Positions 54,603-64,000 of a stretch of 64,000 nt of DNA are shown here, one piece after another (position 1 is the first letter of the stretch; the number at the start of each line of letters is the position of its first letter). The position numbers and the translations under genes are program-made. This DNA is from Brienomyrus brachyistius (taxonomy: Eukaryota; Chordata; Actinopteri; Osteoglossiformes; Mormyridae): NCBI RefSeq assembly GCF_023856365.1, contig NC_064541.1, positions 23,476,214 through 23,540,213 of the forward strand, given 5' to 3'. A model generated the notes under the pieces. That model was not told the origin of the DNA. It saw only the letters and a program-made list of their open reading frames with translations, and made no database searches.

Positions 54603-57600
54603 AGGGGGTTTCTACTGGCTCTATAGTGGAGAATGTGGGGATGGTGTCTCAGTTAATGTCATCTTGTCCGCACATTAGCGTTAATATGGGTGGGGTGGAG
54701 GTATCCTGCTTGGTGGATACTGGATCGATGGTGTCCACGATTACGGAAAGCTGTTTTAGGAGCCATTTTGAACCATGGGGGCCTGATCGATTGAAGCTGT
54801 GTCAGTGGCTGCAGCTTCGGGCTGCCAATGGCCTGGCCATTCCGTATGTTGGGTATCTGGAAATGGATGTGACCCTTTGTGGTAGGGAGATACCAGGTTG
54901 TGGTGTATTAGTGGTCAAGGATCCACCCGGGGGTGTAGTTCCCCAAGCACCTGGTGTTTTAGGGATGAACATCATTAGTAAGTGTTATCGCGACCTGTTT
55001 GGTCAGCATGGGCCGCTTTGGGTTGAACATCCGCCTGTGGTGCAGGCCCCGAGGTCAGTCCGGCAGGCGTTGCAGCAGTGTCATCAGGTTGATGCGATCC
55101 CTACTGAGTCCTGTAGGACTGTGCGTGTAAGGGGAGGCAGGGCGTCTCGTGTCCCTGGGGGTGTCCTTGCATTTGTTCCGACTACCTGTTCTGGTCACAT
55201 TGCGCACGGCTCTGCCCTGTTTGAGCCGCATGCGGCTGGGTTGCCCGGAGGGCTTTTGGCCCCTTCAGCTTTGGTTCAAGTGGATCGGGGAACTGCTTAT
55301 ATTCCAGTGGTTAACGTGGGTATGGAGGCAGTGGTGTTATATCCCCGTACCATTCTGGGGAGGCTGAGTGATGTTCTTATAACCAGTTTACCTACTGGAG
55401 TTGCTGAAGTGAGGGCAGTGGCTGGTTCGGTTACCGATCAAGTTGCCCATGCTTCCATTGAGACCCGGATCCAGGAACTTGATTTGTCAGCATTGCCTAG
55501 TTCAGAGCAGGATCAGGTAAGGGCCGTCTTGCTGAAGTTTAGCTCGGTGTTTGCTGTACATGATGGGGACTTGGGTTGCAGTAACCTCATCTCACACGAG
55601 ATTCCATTATTGGATGACATTCCGGTTCGTCAGCGTTATCGGCGATTACCTCCCTCTGAGTATGAGGTAGTGAAGGCCCATATCCAACAGCTGCTTGAGG
55701 CACAGGTCATTCGGGAGAGTTGCAGTCCCTATGCATCCCCCATCGTTCTGGTTAGGAAAAAGGATGGTAGCCCTCGGTTGTGTGTGGATTATCGGCAGCT
55801 AAATAGTAAGACCCGTAAGGATGCTTTTCCATTGCCTCGCATCGAGGAATCTTTGGATGCCCTTTCAGGTGCATGCTGGTTTTCTACCCTCGATCTAGCC
55901 AGTGGTTATAATCAAGTGCCCGTTGCGGAATCGGATAGGACCAAGACTGCCTTTTGCACGCCTTTTGGGCTTTTTGAGTGGAACCGAATGCCATTTGGGC
56001 TTTGTAACGCGCCTAGCACCTTTCAACGGTTGATGCAGCGAATCTTTGGGGATCGGCATTGTCAGGCATTGTTGCTCTATTTGGATGATGTGGTGGTCTT
56101 TTCCTCCTCTGTTTTACAGCATCTGGAACGATTGGAGTTGGTACTTGGACGGCTACAGCGGGAGGGCCTTAAAGCTAAGTTGGAGAAATGTGCTTTCTTT
56201 CAGAAGGAAGTTGGTTACTTGGGTCATGTGATTTCAAGCCAGGGCGTCTCGACAGACCCTAAAAAGGTTGAGGCGGTGGCTACGTGGAAGAGGCCTTCTA
56301 ATGTTTCTGAGCTCCGCTCCTTTTTGGGGTTCACTAGCTACTATCGCCGTTTTGTGGAGGGATTTGCACAGCTGGCAGCCCCTTTGCATAAGTTAGTGGC
56401 AGAGCTAGTCGGGACGAAGTCGCGAGGCGCTTCAGGTCGTTCTCTGGCTTCGGCATGGACTGCACAGTGTGAGCTTAGCTTTGAGGGCTTAAAGAGTAGA
56501 TTGGTGGGGTCACCCGTGTTGGCCTATGCCGATTTTTCTTTGCCTTTTCGATTGGAAATAGATGCAAGCCATGGGGGCCTGGGTGCTGTTCTTTCTCAAG
56601 AACAGGGTGGCCTAATTCGGCCTATTGCCTATGCTAGTCGGGGCTTGAGGCCCGCGGAGCGGAACATGTCGAACTACAGCTCCATGAAACTCGAGTTTCT
56701 TGCGCTGAAGTGGGCCATGACGGAGAAATTTCGTGAGTACCTGTTGGGCGCTAAGTGCATTGTGTTTACTGATAATAACCCCCTCGCCCATCTTTCTACC
56801 GCCAAGCTGGGTGCTACCGAACAGCGGTGGGCGGCTCAACTTGCGGTGTTTTATGAACTGAAGTATCGGTCGGGTACTAGTAATAGAAATGCCGATGCTT
56901 TGTCTCGGCAACATCTACCGCCTAGTTCTGCCTCAGATTGTCCTGGGACGGCTGTCCCAGTTGTCGTGCAGCAGACCCCGGTACCCAGTAATTGCATCTT
57001 TGCGTCACAGGCGGTTGTTTCGGTCTTTCCGCAGTGTTCTTCGGTCGACTTGCGAGTTCAGCAAGAAGCTGACCCTGATATTTGTAGCATCCTGACCTTT
57101 TGGAATAGGAGGGAGCGTCCTACTGCCGTGCAACGGGGGCAGCTATCATCTTCAGCCTTGTTGTTGTTACGTCAGTGGGACCGTCTGGTGGAAAAGGATG
57201 GGGTACTGTATCGGAGGATTCTCCGTCCTGATGGGGGTGAAGAGGTGTTCCAGCTGGTCTTGCCCAGGTCTTTGCAGGTGGTGGTGCTGAAACGGCTTCA
57301 TCAAGATCATGGTCATCAAGGTATCGAGAGAACGAGTCAGCTAGTGCGGCAGCGGTGTTATTGGCCAGGAATGGCATCTGATATTACACGCTGGTGCCAG
57401 GAGTGTGAACGCTGCCAGGTCAGTAAAGACTCTCAGCCTGTTCCCCACAGCTACATGGGACACTTGTTGGCCTCACGACCCAATGAAATCGTAGCCTTGG
57501 ATTTCACCATTTTGGAGCCAGCACGTAATGGGGTGGAGAATGTGTTGGTGATGACTGATGTCTTCAGTAAGTATACTTTGGCTATACCAACACGGGACCA

Positions 57601-58780
57601 ACGCGCCTCAACAGTGGCACATGTTTTGGTGACCGAGTGGTTTTACAAATTGGGAGTCCCGGGTCGTATTCATTCCGACCAGGGCCGTAATTTTGAGAGT
57701 GCGTTGATGCATCAACTCTGCATTTTGTATGGTGTTAGTAAGTCACGTATTACCCCTTATCATCCAGCGGGTAACGGTCAGTGTGAGCGTTTCAATCGTA
57801 CTTTGCACAATCTTTTGCGGACACTTCCTGCGTCCCAGAAGAGGGATTGGTCAGCATGTTTACCCCAGGTGACATTTAGTTACAATACTACACCGCATCA
57901 ATCTACTGGTGAGACACCATACTTTCTTATGTTTGGACAAGATCCCAAACTGCCTGTGGATTTTTTGTTGGGCAGGGTTCAAGAACCAGTGCCTGGTACA
58001 GTGAATGACTGGATAGTGGAGCATCAAGCCAGACTTCAGCTAGCTTTTGAGGGTGCCAGGGAGCGTCTTGCTATGGCCGCAGGGCGGCGTAAGGAGCGCC
58101 ATGATTACCGGGTGAAGGCTGCACCGTTACAGGAGAACCAGTTAGTGTATGTACGTGATCTTGGAGTCCGGGGCCGACATAAAATCCAAGACCTCTGGAG
58201 TTCAGTGGTGCATAAGGTATTGAAAACCCCTAGGTTGGGGGGTGTGGTTTATACTGTCGCACCAGTTGATGCTCTAGAGAAGGTCAAGCATGTTCATCGG
58301 ACCATGCTTAAGCCCTGTGTTGGTTGTGAAGTCGAAGGTGATCCTCAGCCTTCTCCAGCTGAAGAGGTGGCTACCTCCGAGGACTCGTTTGAGCAGGAGC
58401 TCTGGGTTCAGATCCCTGCAGTGGAGGGGAATACAGCGTCATCTGCCCCTGGGGCTGCCTGTACAGGTCTTTCCCAGTGCCCCCAGTCGTTGGCTGCAAC
58501 GTTGCCTCCAGCCATGCCAATTCACTCTGGGGTAGGCGGGGAGGAATATGCCTCTTGGCATACGGGTACCCCTTCAAGACCCTCTGTAGTCACCACTCAA
58601 GTGATGGAACAGCCAAGTACCAGTGGGGTAGGGATACGAAGAACCGCCAGGACCACTGCAGGCCGACATACTAATCTTTATCATCTTCCTAGGTCGGTAG
58701 GGGGCGTGGCCTTAGGGGCTGTGAGTTCTTCCGGACCTGTGTCTCATGCAATAGGGGCTGTGTTTAGACCTTGGCAGTAA
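54584..58780 (+). CDS. Gypsy pol polyprotein: protease, reverse transcriptase, RNase H, integrase
   Basis: An intact frame of 1398 codons, counted from the TTG at 54584. There is no early ATG, in keeping with synthesis as a Gag-Pol fusion. Domains in order are: an aspartic protease with DTGS at residues 45-48; a reverse transcriptase, about 345-560, with YRQLN, FSTLDLASGYNQV and the catalytic YLDD at 499-502; RNase H with its first Asp near 660 and TDNNPL; integrase zinc finger HHCC from 906; and a D,D35E core at D973, D1032 and E1068. After this come a short C-terminal DNA-binding region with HKIQDLW, then a Ser/Thr/Gly-rich tail. No chromodomain or env is seen. No catalytic residue is missing, so pol looks competent. 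It overlaps gag by a few bases and ends 60 bp before the 3' LTR. Confidence 0.93.
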   Translation: MLSHSAEGVSTGSIVENVGMVSQLMSSCPHISVNMGGVEVSCLVDTGSMVSTITESCFRSHFEPWGPDRLKLCQWLQLRAANGLAIPYVGYLEMDVTLCGREIPGCGVLVVKDPPGGVVPQAPGVLGMNIISKCYRDLFGQHGPLWVEHPPVVQAPRSVRQALQQCHQVDAIPTESCRTVRVRGGRASRVPGGVLAFVPTTCSGHIAHGSALFEPHAAGLPGGLLAPSALVQVDRGTAYIPVVNVGMEAVVLYPRTILGRLSDVLITSLPTGVAEVRAVAGSVTDQVAHASIETRIQELDLSALPSSEQDQVRAVLLKFSSVFAVHDGDLGCSNLISHEIPLLDDIPVRQRYRRLPPSEYEVVKAHIQQLLEAQVIRESCSPYASPIVLVRKKDGSPRLCVDYRQLNSKTRKDAFPLPRIEESLDALSGACWFSTLDLASGYNQVPVAESDRTKTAFCTPFGLFEWNRMPFGLCNAPSTFQRLMQRIFGDRHCQALLLYLDDVVVFSSSVLQHLERLELVLGRLQREGLKAKLEKCAFFQKEVGYLGHVISSQGVSTDPKKVEAVATWKRPSNVSELRSFLGFTSYYRRFVEGFAQLAAPLHKLVAELVGTKSRGASGRSLASAWTAQCELSFEGLKSRLVGSPVLAYADFSLPFRLEIDASHGGLGAVLSQEQGGLIRPIAYASRGLRPAERNMSNYSSMKLEFLALKWAMTEKFREYLLGAKCIVFTDNNPLAHLSTAKLGATEQRWAAQLAVFYELKYRSGTSNRNADALSRQHLPPSSASDCPGTAVPVVVQQTPVPSNCIFASQAVVSVFPQCSSVDLRVQQEADPDICSILTFWNRRERPTAVQRGQLSSSALLLLRQWDRLVEKDGVLYRRILRPDGGEEVFQLVLPRSLQVVVLKRLHQDHGHQGIERTSQLVRQRCYWPGMASDITRWCQECERCQVSKDSQPVPHSYMGHLLASRPNEIVALDFTILEPARNGVENVLVMTDVFSKYTLAIPTRDQRASTVAHVLVTEWFYKLGVPGRIHSDQGRNFESALMHQLCILYGVSKSRITPYHPAGNGQCERFNRTLHNLLRTLPASQKRDWSACLPQVTFSYNTTPHQSTGETPYFLMFGQDPKLPVDFLLGRVQEPVPGTVNDWIVEHQARLQLAFEGARERLAMAAGRRKERHDYRVKAAPLQENQLVYVRDLGVRGRHKIQDLWSSVVHKVLKTPRLGGVVYTVAPVDALEKVKHVHRTMLKPCVGCEVEGDPQPSPAEEVATSEDSFEQELWVQIPAVEGNTASSAPGAACTGLSQCPQSLAATLPPAMPIHSGVGGEEYASWHTGTPSRPSVVTTQVMEQPSTSGVGIRRTARTTAGRHTNLYHLPRSVGGVALGAVSSSGPVSHAIGAVFRPWQ

Positions 58781-59199
58781 CTCGGGGTTTGGTTGTAGCT
58801 GTCCATCGTCGGGACGACGATGCAAAATCCTGGGGTAGATTGTAATGAGGTGGAGCTGGAGGGTGCGATCTGGTTGGGGCATGGTAATTTCATTAACCTG
58901 GCTGCAACAATTAAGCAATCAGCACGCGTATATAGGACCCGGTTGTGGTTGCGTGTGTGTGACTGATTTGCAAGCGTGACGTGACTCTCCGTGCGCTAGT
59001 ATCTCCTTTTCCGGAAGTTGTGGCTATATCCAACGCTGCAGGTAGGGCATCAGTGGACGGGGTCGTTTGCTTGCTGTATGGGTGGTTGTAATGTGCTTTT
59101 GGTATCTTTCTTACAGTGGCAAGGGCTTAGTAAATCTAGCAGCTTGCGGTTGCTTCCGCTTTTAAGGCTTTCCAACTTTTACCGCGTGTAATCTGCCAG

Positions 59200-59269
59200 G
59201 TATGTCTCGTCTCCTTTTACCAACGTTTGGGTAGTAGGGGCATACCTAATACTGTGTTTGTATTTGTAG
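59200..59269 (+). other. 70-bp intron-like segment present only in 3' LTR
   Basis: Bounded as CCAG|GTATGT...TTTGTAG|TGGATCG. It has a plausible branch point CCTAAT about 20 nt before the AG. The 5' LTR has CCAG joined directly to TGGATCG at 52621/52622. This is what exact removal of a spliceosomal intron would leave. Confidence 0.65.
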
Positions 59270-59768
59270 TGGATCGCGACTTGGAGTGTCCCGGACCGAC
59301 GTGAGCCAGACCATCAACGGGATACTAAGTCACTACAAGTGCTGCTGTTTTGCCTGGATGTTTTGCCGGATGTTTTATGTTTTGTTTCATGTTTTAATGG
59401 GTTTTAAGTATTAAGGTTTTATTGATTGGATGTACATTGGGGGGGTGTCGTTGGGAAGGCTTGGTGCTGGTGGGTGAGGATCCGTGTCGGGCGATACCGC
59501 GCCGCGTGGTCGCGTTGCTTTCTTGTAGCCCACCCCTTGGGTGGATGTACGTGCGTCATGTACTGCGGGACCCCTTAGAGTGTTGTCTGACTGTATGCCT
59601 CCCATTCCCCTCCCGATAACAGCTGCCTGGTTTGTGTTTTCTCTTTTGTCGTGTGATTAGAGTTTTAAACATGATTTGATGTGTATTATTTGTGCTGTGA
59701 TTTTGGTTTTGTAATTTGCTGTTTGGTTTCTTTGTGTTTTTATTTTGAGTGTGAATAGCCAGCAGCCT

Positions 59769-59774
59769 AATAAA
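59769..59774 (+). terminator. AATAAA polyadenylation signal, 3' LTR copy
   Basis: The same AATAAA with a GT-rich downstream sequence, placed where the retrotransposon transcript should be cleaved. About 176 bp of U5 remain after it. Confidence 0.6.
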
Positions 59775-60321
59775 GGGAGTGTTTATGGTCTTCGCGTCTC
59801 CCCTATGGTGATCACGAATCTGTGTCCTTTTATATTGGAGTGGGTTTTGAACTCCGGTATTCTAATTCTCTGGGTGAAATTCCCAGAGTGGCGTAGTCGG
59901 CTTGTCCATTTCCGTATTCCCTCGCTACTTCCTCCCTCAGTAACGCCACATATATAACCCTGAAAGCACAAAATGTGCATGTCATTATACTACATTCAAC
60001 AACAAGAACATGGTATGTATTACTCAGCCTGCTAAGTATTTCAATTCCAGGCTACCAGGCTGACTGCTATAAGAAGCATATACGTTATGACCAGACTAAT
60101 GGGTTGAAAACAAAGGATTTGATTGCAAAGATGTGTGTACAAAGTCAGGAAGAGACTAATCATGTACTGTAGAAAAACAAGCATATAGAATTGCCGGTCT
60201 AACATATAACAGCATGCCGAGATAGCTTGGCCAGGAAACACCTGGCTCCTGTTAGAATGACAGACTGTTTGAGCACACAGCTGCCCTGTATGTCTGCAAT
60301 GACACAAAATGACTATAGCAT

Positions 60322-60600
60322 TCAAAACCTTCGAGAGGGGGCTCGCTGGTGATAATCCCAGAGGATCCTATCCCCTTGGGTCCATGTAGCACCAGCTGGC
60401 CTAACCATAACCACAATTCCAGGGGAAGGCCTGGCTATTGAGATGCCAATGCCATAGAGAAGCCACTCTACTGCAGTGCAGGTCAAGCTCCTGGTCTCAA
60501 CAGTCTGGGCGGTAATGGACTTGTGGAGCACCATCACCCTGATCACCTCTTGCCCCCAGGGCACCCTTTGGATAGCTGGGTCCCCCTCACTTTTATGCAT
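60322..60600 (-). CDS. Hypothetical 92-codon ORF
   Basis: An open frame with Trp- and Val-rich text (VEWLLYGIGISIARPSPG). It has no recognised domain or signal peptide. Base composition is richer in G+C than the neighbouring 1 kb on either side. It may be a fragment of an unrecognised element. The call is weak. Confidence 0.18.
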   Translation of the reverse strand: MHKSEGDPAIQRVPWGQEVIRVMVLHKSITAQTVETRSLTCTAVEWLLYGIGISIARPSPGIVVMVRPAGATWTQGDRILWDYHQRAPSRRF

Positions 60601-60611
60601 GGGGGTATACC

Positions 60612-60911
60612 ATGGCTCCTAAGGGCGAAGGTCCACCTGGAGGGCCCACTGGGAGCCTGGGACCTGAAGGTAGGGCTGGTGCGTCTGTTCACCCTGATCT
60701 AAAGACATCAAGTCCTTTGCCTCCTGTTTGCAGACAGGACCCATTTGATGTTTTTCCTTCTGCCTCTGGACCTGTTAGAGTGGAGGACTCTATTTCCCGC
60801 CTGGAACCAGAAACAGGTACTCTTGTAGTTAGTCAGGAAAGAATGGAATCATCCCTTTCGGAGAACATCGCTTCCCCAACTTTTACTCCAAATGGTCATA
60901 TTGTCAGATGA
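60612..60911 (+). CDS. Hypothetical 99-codon ORF
   Basis: Starts at an ATG in good context (ACCATGG). It encodes a Gly/Pro-rich start (MAPKGEGPPGGPTGSLGPEG) followed by an acidic, Ser-rich tail (RVEDSISRLEPETGTLVVS). I do not recognise it. A CAG-acceptor-like site (TGTTTGCAG at about 60735) and an ACAG|GTACTC donor-like site (about 60818) lie inside, so a host exon is conceivable. It could equally be repeat-derived. It lies 12 bp from the divergent ORF 60600-60322. Confidence 0.22.
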   Translation: MAPKGEGPPGGPTGSLGPEGRAGASVHPDLKTSSPLPPVCRQDPFDVFPSASGPVRVEDSISRLEPETGTLVVSQERMESSLSENIASPTFTPNGHIVR

Positions 60912-60919
60912 CCTTGAAA

Positions 60920-62430
60920 GCTTTATGTGAACTGCTGCTTACTGTCATCTGTTGAAACTTTGTTGATTTATGTTGTTTACATAACAAGAACGCTCTTTAA
61001 TTTGTGTTTTTAACACCCTTCCTATTCGTATATTGTTGCCTGCTTTTACGTCATTTAAATATTTCATATTTCAGTCCTTATGTAGAACACTGCCACATGG
61101 TGATTTTCCTGAATTCATTCTTAATGAAACGGGAATGTTTCTATTTGGACCATGGGGTGACTGTAACATGAGCTTTTAAACATTTATTTTGAAACTTACT
61201 TATTTTGAATGTTGAATGTGAAGCCTGGGGACACAGTAAAGAAAAACTGGGGAGTGGGAGTATGGAGGGTTATACCTTTAGCTTTTGGCAGTTCTAGGCT
61301 CAGTTGTGTTGGTGTGACTTATAGGGTTTAGGGTTGGGTGAAAAAAGTTCTCATTAAATTGTCCATATAGTTCTGTTTATTTGGTTATTAGGGACCCACA
61401 CCTGAAGAGAAAAATAATAGTATACTGCAACAGGATGACAGCCCCCCCCCCCCCAGCAAATTAAGGATAACAGTACCATAGCTCCTTTGCCCCACCTCAC
61501 ACTGGGTCATATTAGTAAAACACTTGTAAGTGAGTTTCAGTAAAACTTTTGTCTAATGGCTGTTGTGTTGTGACAGCTTTATAAGAGGAGATGGCCAAGG
61601 TAAAATTAACCATTAAACAAATTGTTTTGAAACTCTTTACATGCCTGCCACTACCACTTTTACTCTGGTGGTATTTTAAGTAAAGAAAAGAAAATAACAT
61701 ATTTTAAATTCAGAGATTCAATCAGCCAGGGCATTGCTAAGGTGGGACGCCCGTCAATTACACGACACACAGATGCACACACAATGATACACTGTAAACA
61801 GTTTAGCAGACCCTGGACTGCAACAATGCCCCCCCCCCCCCATAGGCCTATTGTACAACACTCATATCCAGTTACGAGATATCTTGTTTCCCAAATACAT
61901 CCAGAAGGCAGAGCTAAGTACAAAGCAAACTTGATCAGAATAATTTCTTCATGTCTTATTCATGTGCATGTTTGATTTATTAATTACACTTTAATTGATT
62001 TTTGCTTAATAAATCAAGAAAATAATCTGTTGTGCTCCAGAATAACATAGAATTTATATTTATATTCTTATATTCTAGGTTCACTAGCTACTCTCATGTA
62101 TAATACTCAGGCATACTCTGGCATAATTTATCTTATCTCTACAAGCCCCAAAGTTCTATAAAAACAAGGTTTTTCACCCAAAGGCTCAACTAAGAGATAT
62201 GATGAGTTGTTTTCACAGGCAGCAAGCTATAAGCTATAGTGTCTGACCTGGATACCTCCCCTTGACTAAAGATCGACATATGGTTTTTGTATATTCATTT
62301 CTGAAAGTTTGCACTGTAACAAAATGTTACCAATCACAGAAATGAACTATGCGAAGATTCCACTATGCAAACAATGTTCTATACATTACACCAGGTACAT
62401 TTAACTTAGGTTTCATGTTCCATTTATAAT
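60920..62430. other. No gene recognised
   Basis: AT-rich sequence with two C12-type runs (about 61441 and 61828) and no repeat ends identified. Confidence 0.35.
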
Positions 62431-62536
62431 TACTACTGTTACGACCCCAGAGGGGTCGATGTTTCTTTGAGTGTGTCGTGGTGTTCCTGGTCCTGCCCAT
62501 ATCCCATACCTCTCTGTTCTGATTGTCTGGATTATA

Positions 62537-63788
62537 TACTCAGTGACAAAAAAGCACCCAGAAGTAATGGTCCGATTTGGATGCAATTTGGTACACATGC
62601 AGACCAGTGATGGGTATGTAAATGATTCTATTTGCAAGGAGCTGGCACGTCTAGTCACTTGACACAGAGGATGCCTCTTAGACGCATTAGACAGCATTAC
62701 CAGTTGATGGAGTTTGACAGGGGTCGCATGAGGCCAGGTGGTCGTATCATGCAATTGCCTGGCATGTGGGGCATGCAGTTGCCTGATGTTGGAACCAAAG
62801 GGCATGTGAGGGCACCCACACACATCGTGACGTTTCCCGTCAGTCCACACTAAGGGAGGATTGTCGTATTGTGTGCCAAGTATTACAGAACCCCATGACA
62901 TCTGTGCCTGCCATCCGCACACAGGTTTTGGACTCTCTACAACACCGCATGTCATCCCACTCCCTGTCTTGATGATTGGCATTAGCTGGACTATGATTTC
63001 ACTGTCCCATGCATAGGCTGCCCTTAACACCAGCACAGAGATGGCTGCGTTTGGAGTGCTACCGTAACCGGGAGGTGTGGACTGATGACGAATGGCGTCG
63101 TAGCATGTTCAGCGATGAATCTGGGTTCTGCATTACCACGGATGGCTGTCGTGTGCGTGTATGGCGGTGCCGAGGGGAGAGGACCAATCCTGCCAATGTT
63201 GTGGAGAGACACACCAGTGTTACTCCTGGCATCATGGTGGGGGAGCCATAGGGTATGACTTCAGGTCATTTCTGGCAGTGACTTTTATGGCACAATGCTA
63301 CATCAGCGACATCCTTTATCTGACTGCCTTACCTCTCCTGAAACAGCACCCTGGTACAGTCTTTCACCGCCTGTCCACACAAGGCACGTGTGTCTATGGG
63401 CTGCCTGCATCATGTTGAGGTCCTCCCATGGCCCAGCCAGGTCCCCCGATCTTTCTCCAATTGAACATGTCGGACGTCAACTCAAACCCAGTGCCAATCT
63501 GCAGGAACTCGAGGGACCATTAAAACAGCTGTGGGCCGACTTGCCGCAGGAGAGGATACAACGGCTCTGCGACTCCCTTCCGCACCGTATCGCTGTATGT
63601 ATCCAGACTGGGGGGGGTGCCACATCCTACTGACATGGGGCCAGTAGTGTGCCCATACTGGCAAGTCTGTTGTCAGTTTGATTTGATATTATAATCGTTG
63701 CGGCAGAGTCACATGACTTTTCAGCACGTGCAGATTCATTTCATTTCCACCACTCCATCTGGCTGCTTAACTTTTTTGTCACTGAGTG
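62537..63788 (+). mobile_element. Full-length but decayed Tc1-like transposon
   Basis: A 1252-bp element between TA dinucleotides (62535-62536 and 63789-63790). Ends are TACTCAGTGACAAAAAAG and, inverted, CACTCAGTGACAAAAAAG (one mismatch at the first base). The transposase on the plus strand is broken. It is a typical length for this group. Confidence 0.88.
62671..63633 (+). pseudogene. Tc1-like transposase, inactivated
   Basis: From the ATG at 62671 the helix-turn-helix start reads MPLRRIRQHYQLMEFDRGRM, then shifts frame. It resumes at 63012-63250 with HRLPLTPAQRWLRLECY and MFSDESGF, containing the first catalytic Asp. It shifts again and ends with GPARSPDLSPIEHVG and AVCIQTGGGATSY before the stop at 63631. 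The segment that should carry the second catalytic Asp (a QDNAxPH motif after TVF) is missing about ten bases, so the enzyme could not work. The DNA-cutting and joining role is known for the family. Confidence 0.8.
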
Positions 63789-64000
63789 TATTTCAGAATT
63801 TCCTTTGTGTATGACCCTTGTTACCATTTGACACTTGATTTTGTTTAGCCCTCTTTGAATTTAGCTGTTTTCAGTTCTCTTTTGTAGCCTATACATATTT
63901 GTAAATATTGTGCCCATTTTGAGTAGAAGGGAAAATAGGAAGCCATTTTTTAAAATTAATTTTCTCACTTATTGGTTTTTAGGGAGCTAAGAAAGTTTTG

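Larger units (their letters stand above)
52263..59950 (+). mobile_element. Near-complete Ty3/Gypsy LTR retrotransposon
   Basis: A 7688-bp element between two LTRs, flanked by the 4-bp duplication TATA (52259-52262 and 59951-59954). The order is LTR, tRNA-Ser primer site, gag, pol (protease, reverse transcriptase, RNase H, integrase) and LTR. There is no env. The only coding defect seen is one frameshift in gag. LTR ends are identical between copies, which points to a recent insertion, but the LTR middles differ strongly. The PR-RT-RH-IN order is that of typical Ty3/Gypsy elements. The tract before the 3' LTR (about 58829-58840, TGGGGTAGAT) is only a weak polypurine tract. Confidence 0.93.
58841..59950 (+). 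repeat. 3' LTR, 1110 bp
   Basis: Same ends as the 5' LTR. It is longer because of a 70-bp GT...AG segment at 59200-59269, offset by small deletions. It is followed directly by the TATA target duplication. Confidence 0.92.
62437..64000 (+). repeat. Possible LTR-like sequence hosting the Tc1 element
   Basis: TGTTACGACCCCAGAGGGGT, with a palindromic CGACCCC/GGGGTCG core, begins a GC-richer block just left of the Tc1 insertion. Sequence continues beyond 63790 to the window edge. TGTTACG starts are common in fish LTRs, but no second end is available to test it. Confidence 0.25.

Noticed and set aside
57120..57377. 85-codon minus-strand ORF within pol
   Set aside because: Opposite strand of the integrase region, with no independent support. 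Other short ORFs across 55149-58674 are rejected for the same reason.
52263..59950. Endogenous retrovirus
   Set aside because: No env-like ORF lies between pol and the 3' LTR (only 60 bp). Domain order and 4-bp target duplication fit a Ty3/Gypsy retrotransposon.
62413..63036. 207-codon minus-strand ORF
   Set aside because: Antisense to the Tc1 transposase and spans the element's left terminal repeat. It is a shadow of the plus-strand coding sequence.
1..64000. CRISPR arrays, operons, tRNA or rRNA genes
   Set aside because: No regularly spaced identical repeats with unique spacers and no cloverleaf or rRNA core sequences were seen. The tRNA-like boxes found belong to SINEs and the tRNA-Ser/Pro matches are primer-binding sites.

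Overview
This window looks like ray-finned fish (probably teleost) nuclear DNA. It has one split vertebrate gene with GT-AG introns and a dense, mixed population of fish-type transposons: Tc1/mariner, hAT, Harbinger, L2/CR1 LINEs, a tRNA-derived SINE, Ty3/Gypsy and BEL/Pao. There is no bacterial-style gene organisation. Species cannot be fixed from the sequence alone.

Left part (1-12.2 kb): the 5' portion of the ciliary transition-zone gene cep162 lies on the minus strand. Eight coding exons, from the start codon at 12220 down to 726, join with consistent phase into about 284 N-terminal residues. The rest of the gene lies off the left edge. The introns carry hAT, LINE, BEL/Pao and other remnants. 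An RFX X-box-like site sits about 510 bp upstream of the start codon.

Middle part (12.2-52.2 kb): I find no convincing host exon here. It is a layered graveyard of repeats: mariner-like and Tc1 remnants, hAT MITEs with target duplications, a degraded hAT transposase gene (17-19 kb), a tRNA-Pro-primed Gypsy fragment on the minus strand (21.6-23.8 kb), Harbinger pieces (29.6-32.4 kb), a CR1-type LINE split by a SINE (33.9-35.4 kb), two L2-like LINEs (36.3-39.5 kb), and five copies of a family bordering CA/TG repeats. In mammals the region upstream of CEP162 is a long gap toward TBX18, and the pattern here is compatible with that.

Right part (52.26-59.95 kb): a nearly intact 7.7-kb Ty3/Gypsy retrotransposon on the plus strand. 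It has a TATA target duplication, long LTRs, a primer-binding site for tRNA-Ser, gag with one frameshift, and pol (PR-RT-RH-IN) apparently reached by a -1 frameshift at a canonical slippery heptamer. Its LTRs are unusual. They are identical at both ends but divergent in the middle. The 3' LTR carries a 70-bp GT-AG intron-like segment that is precisely absent from the 5' LTR, and both LTRs contain a fossil copy of the primer-binding site. I regard this as the most interesting system in the window.

Far right (60-64 kb): an unexplained pair of short divergent ORFs, then a decayed full-length Tc1-like transposon (62537-63788) that may sit inside an LTR-like sequence running off the edge. Boundaries of old repeats are approximate. 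Family names come from pattern recognition, not database searches.
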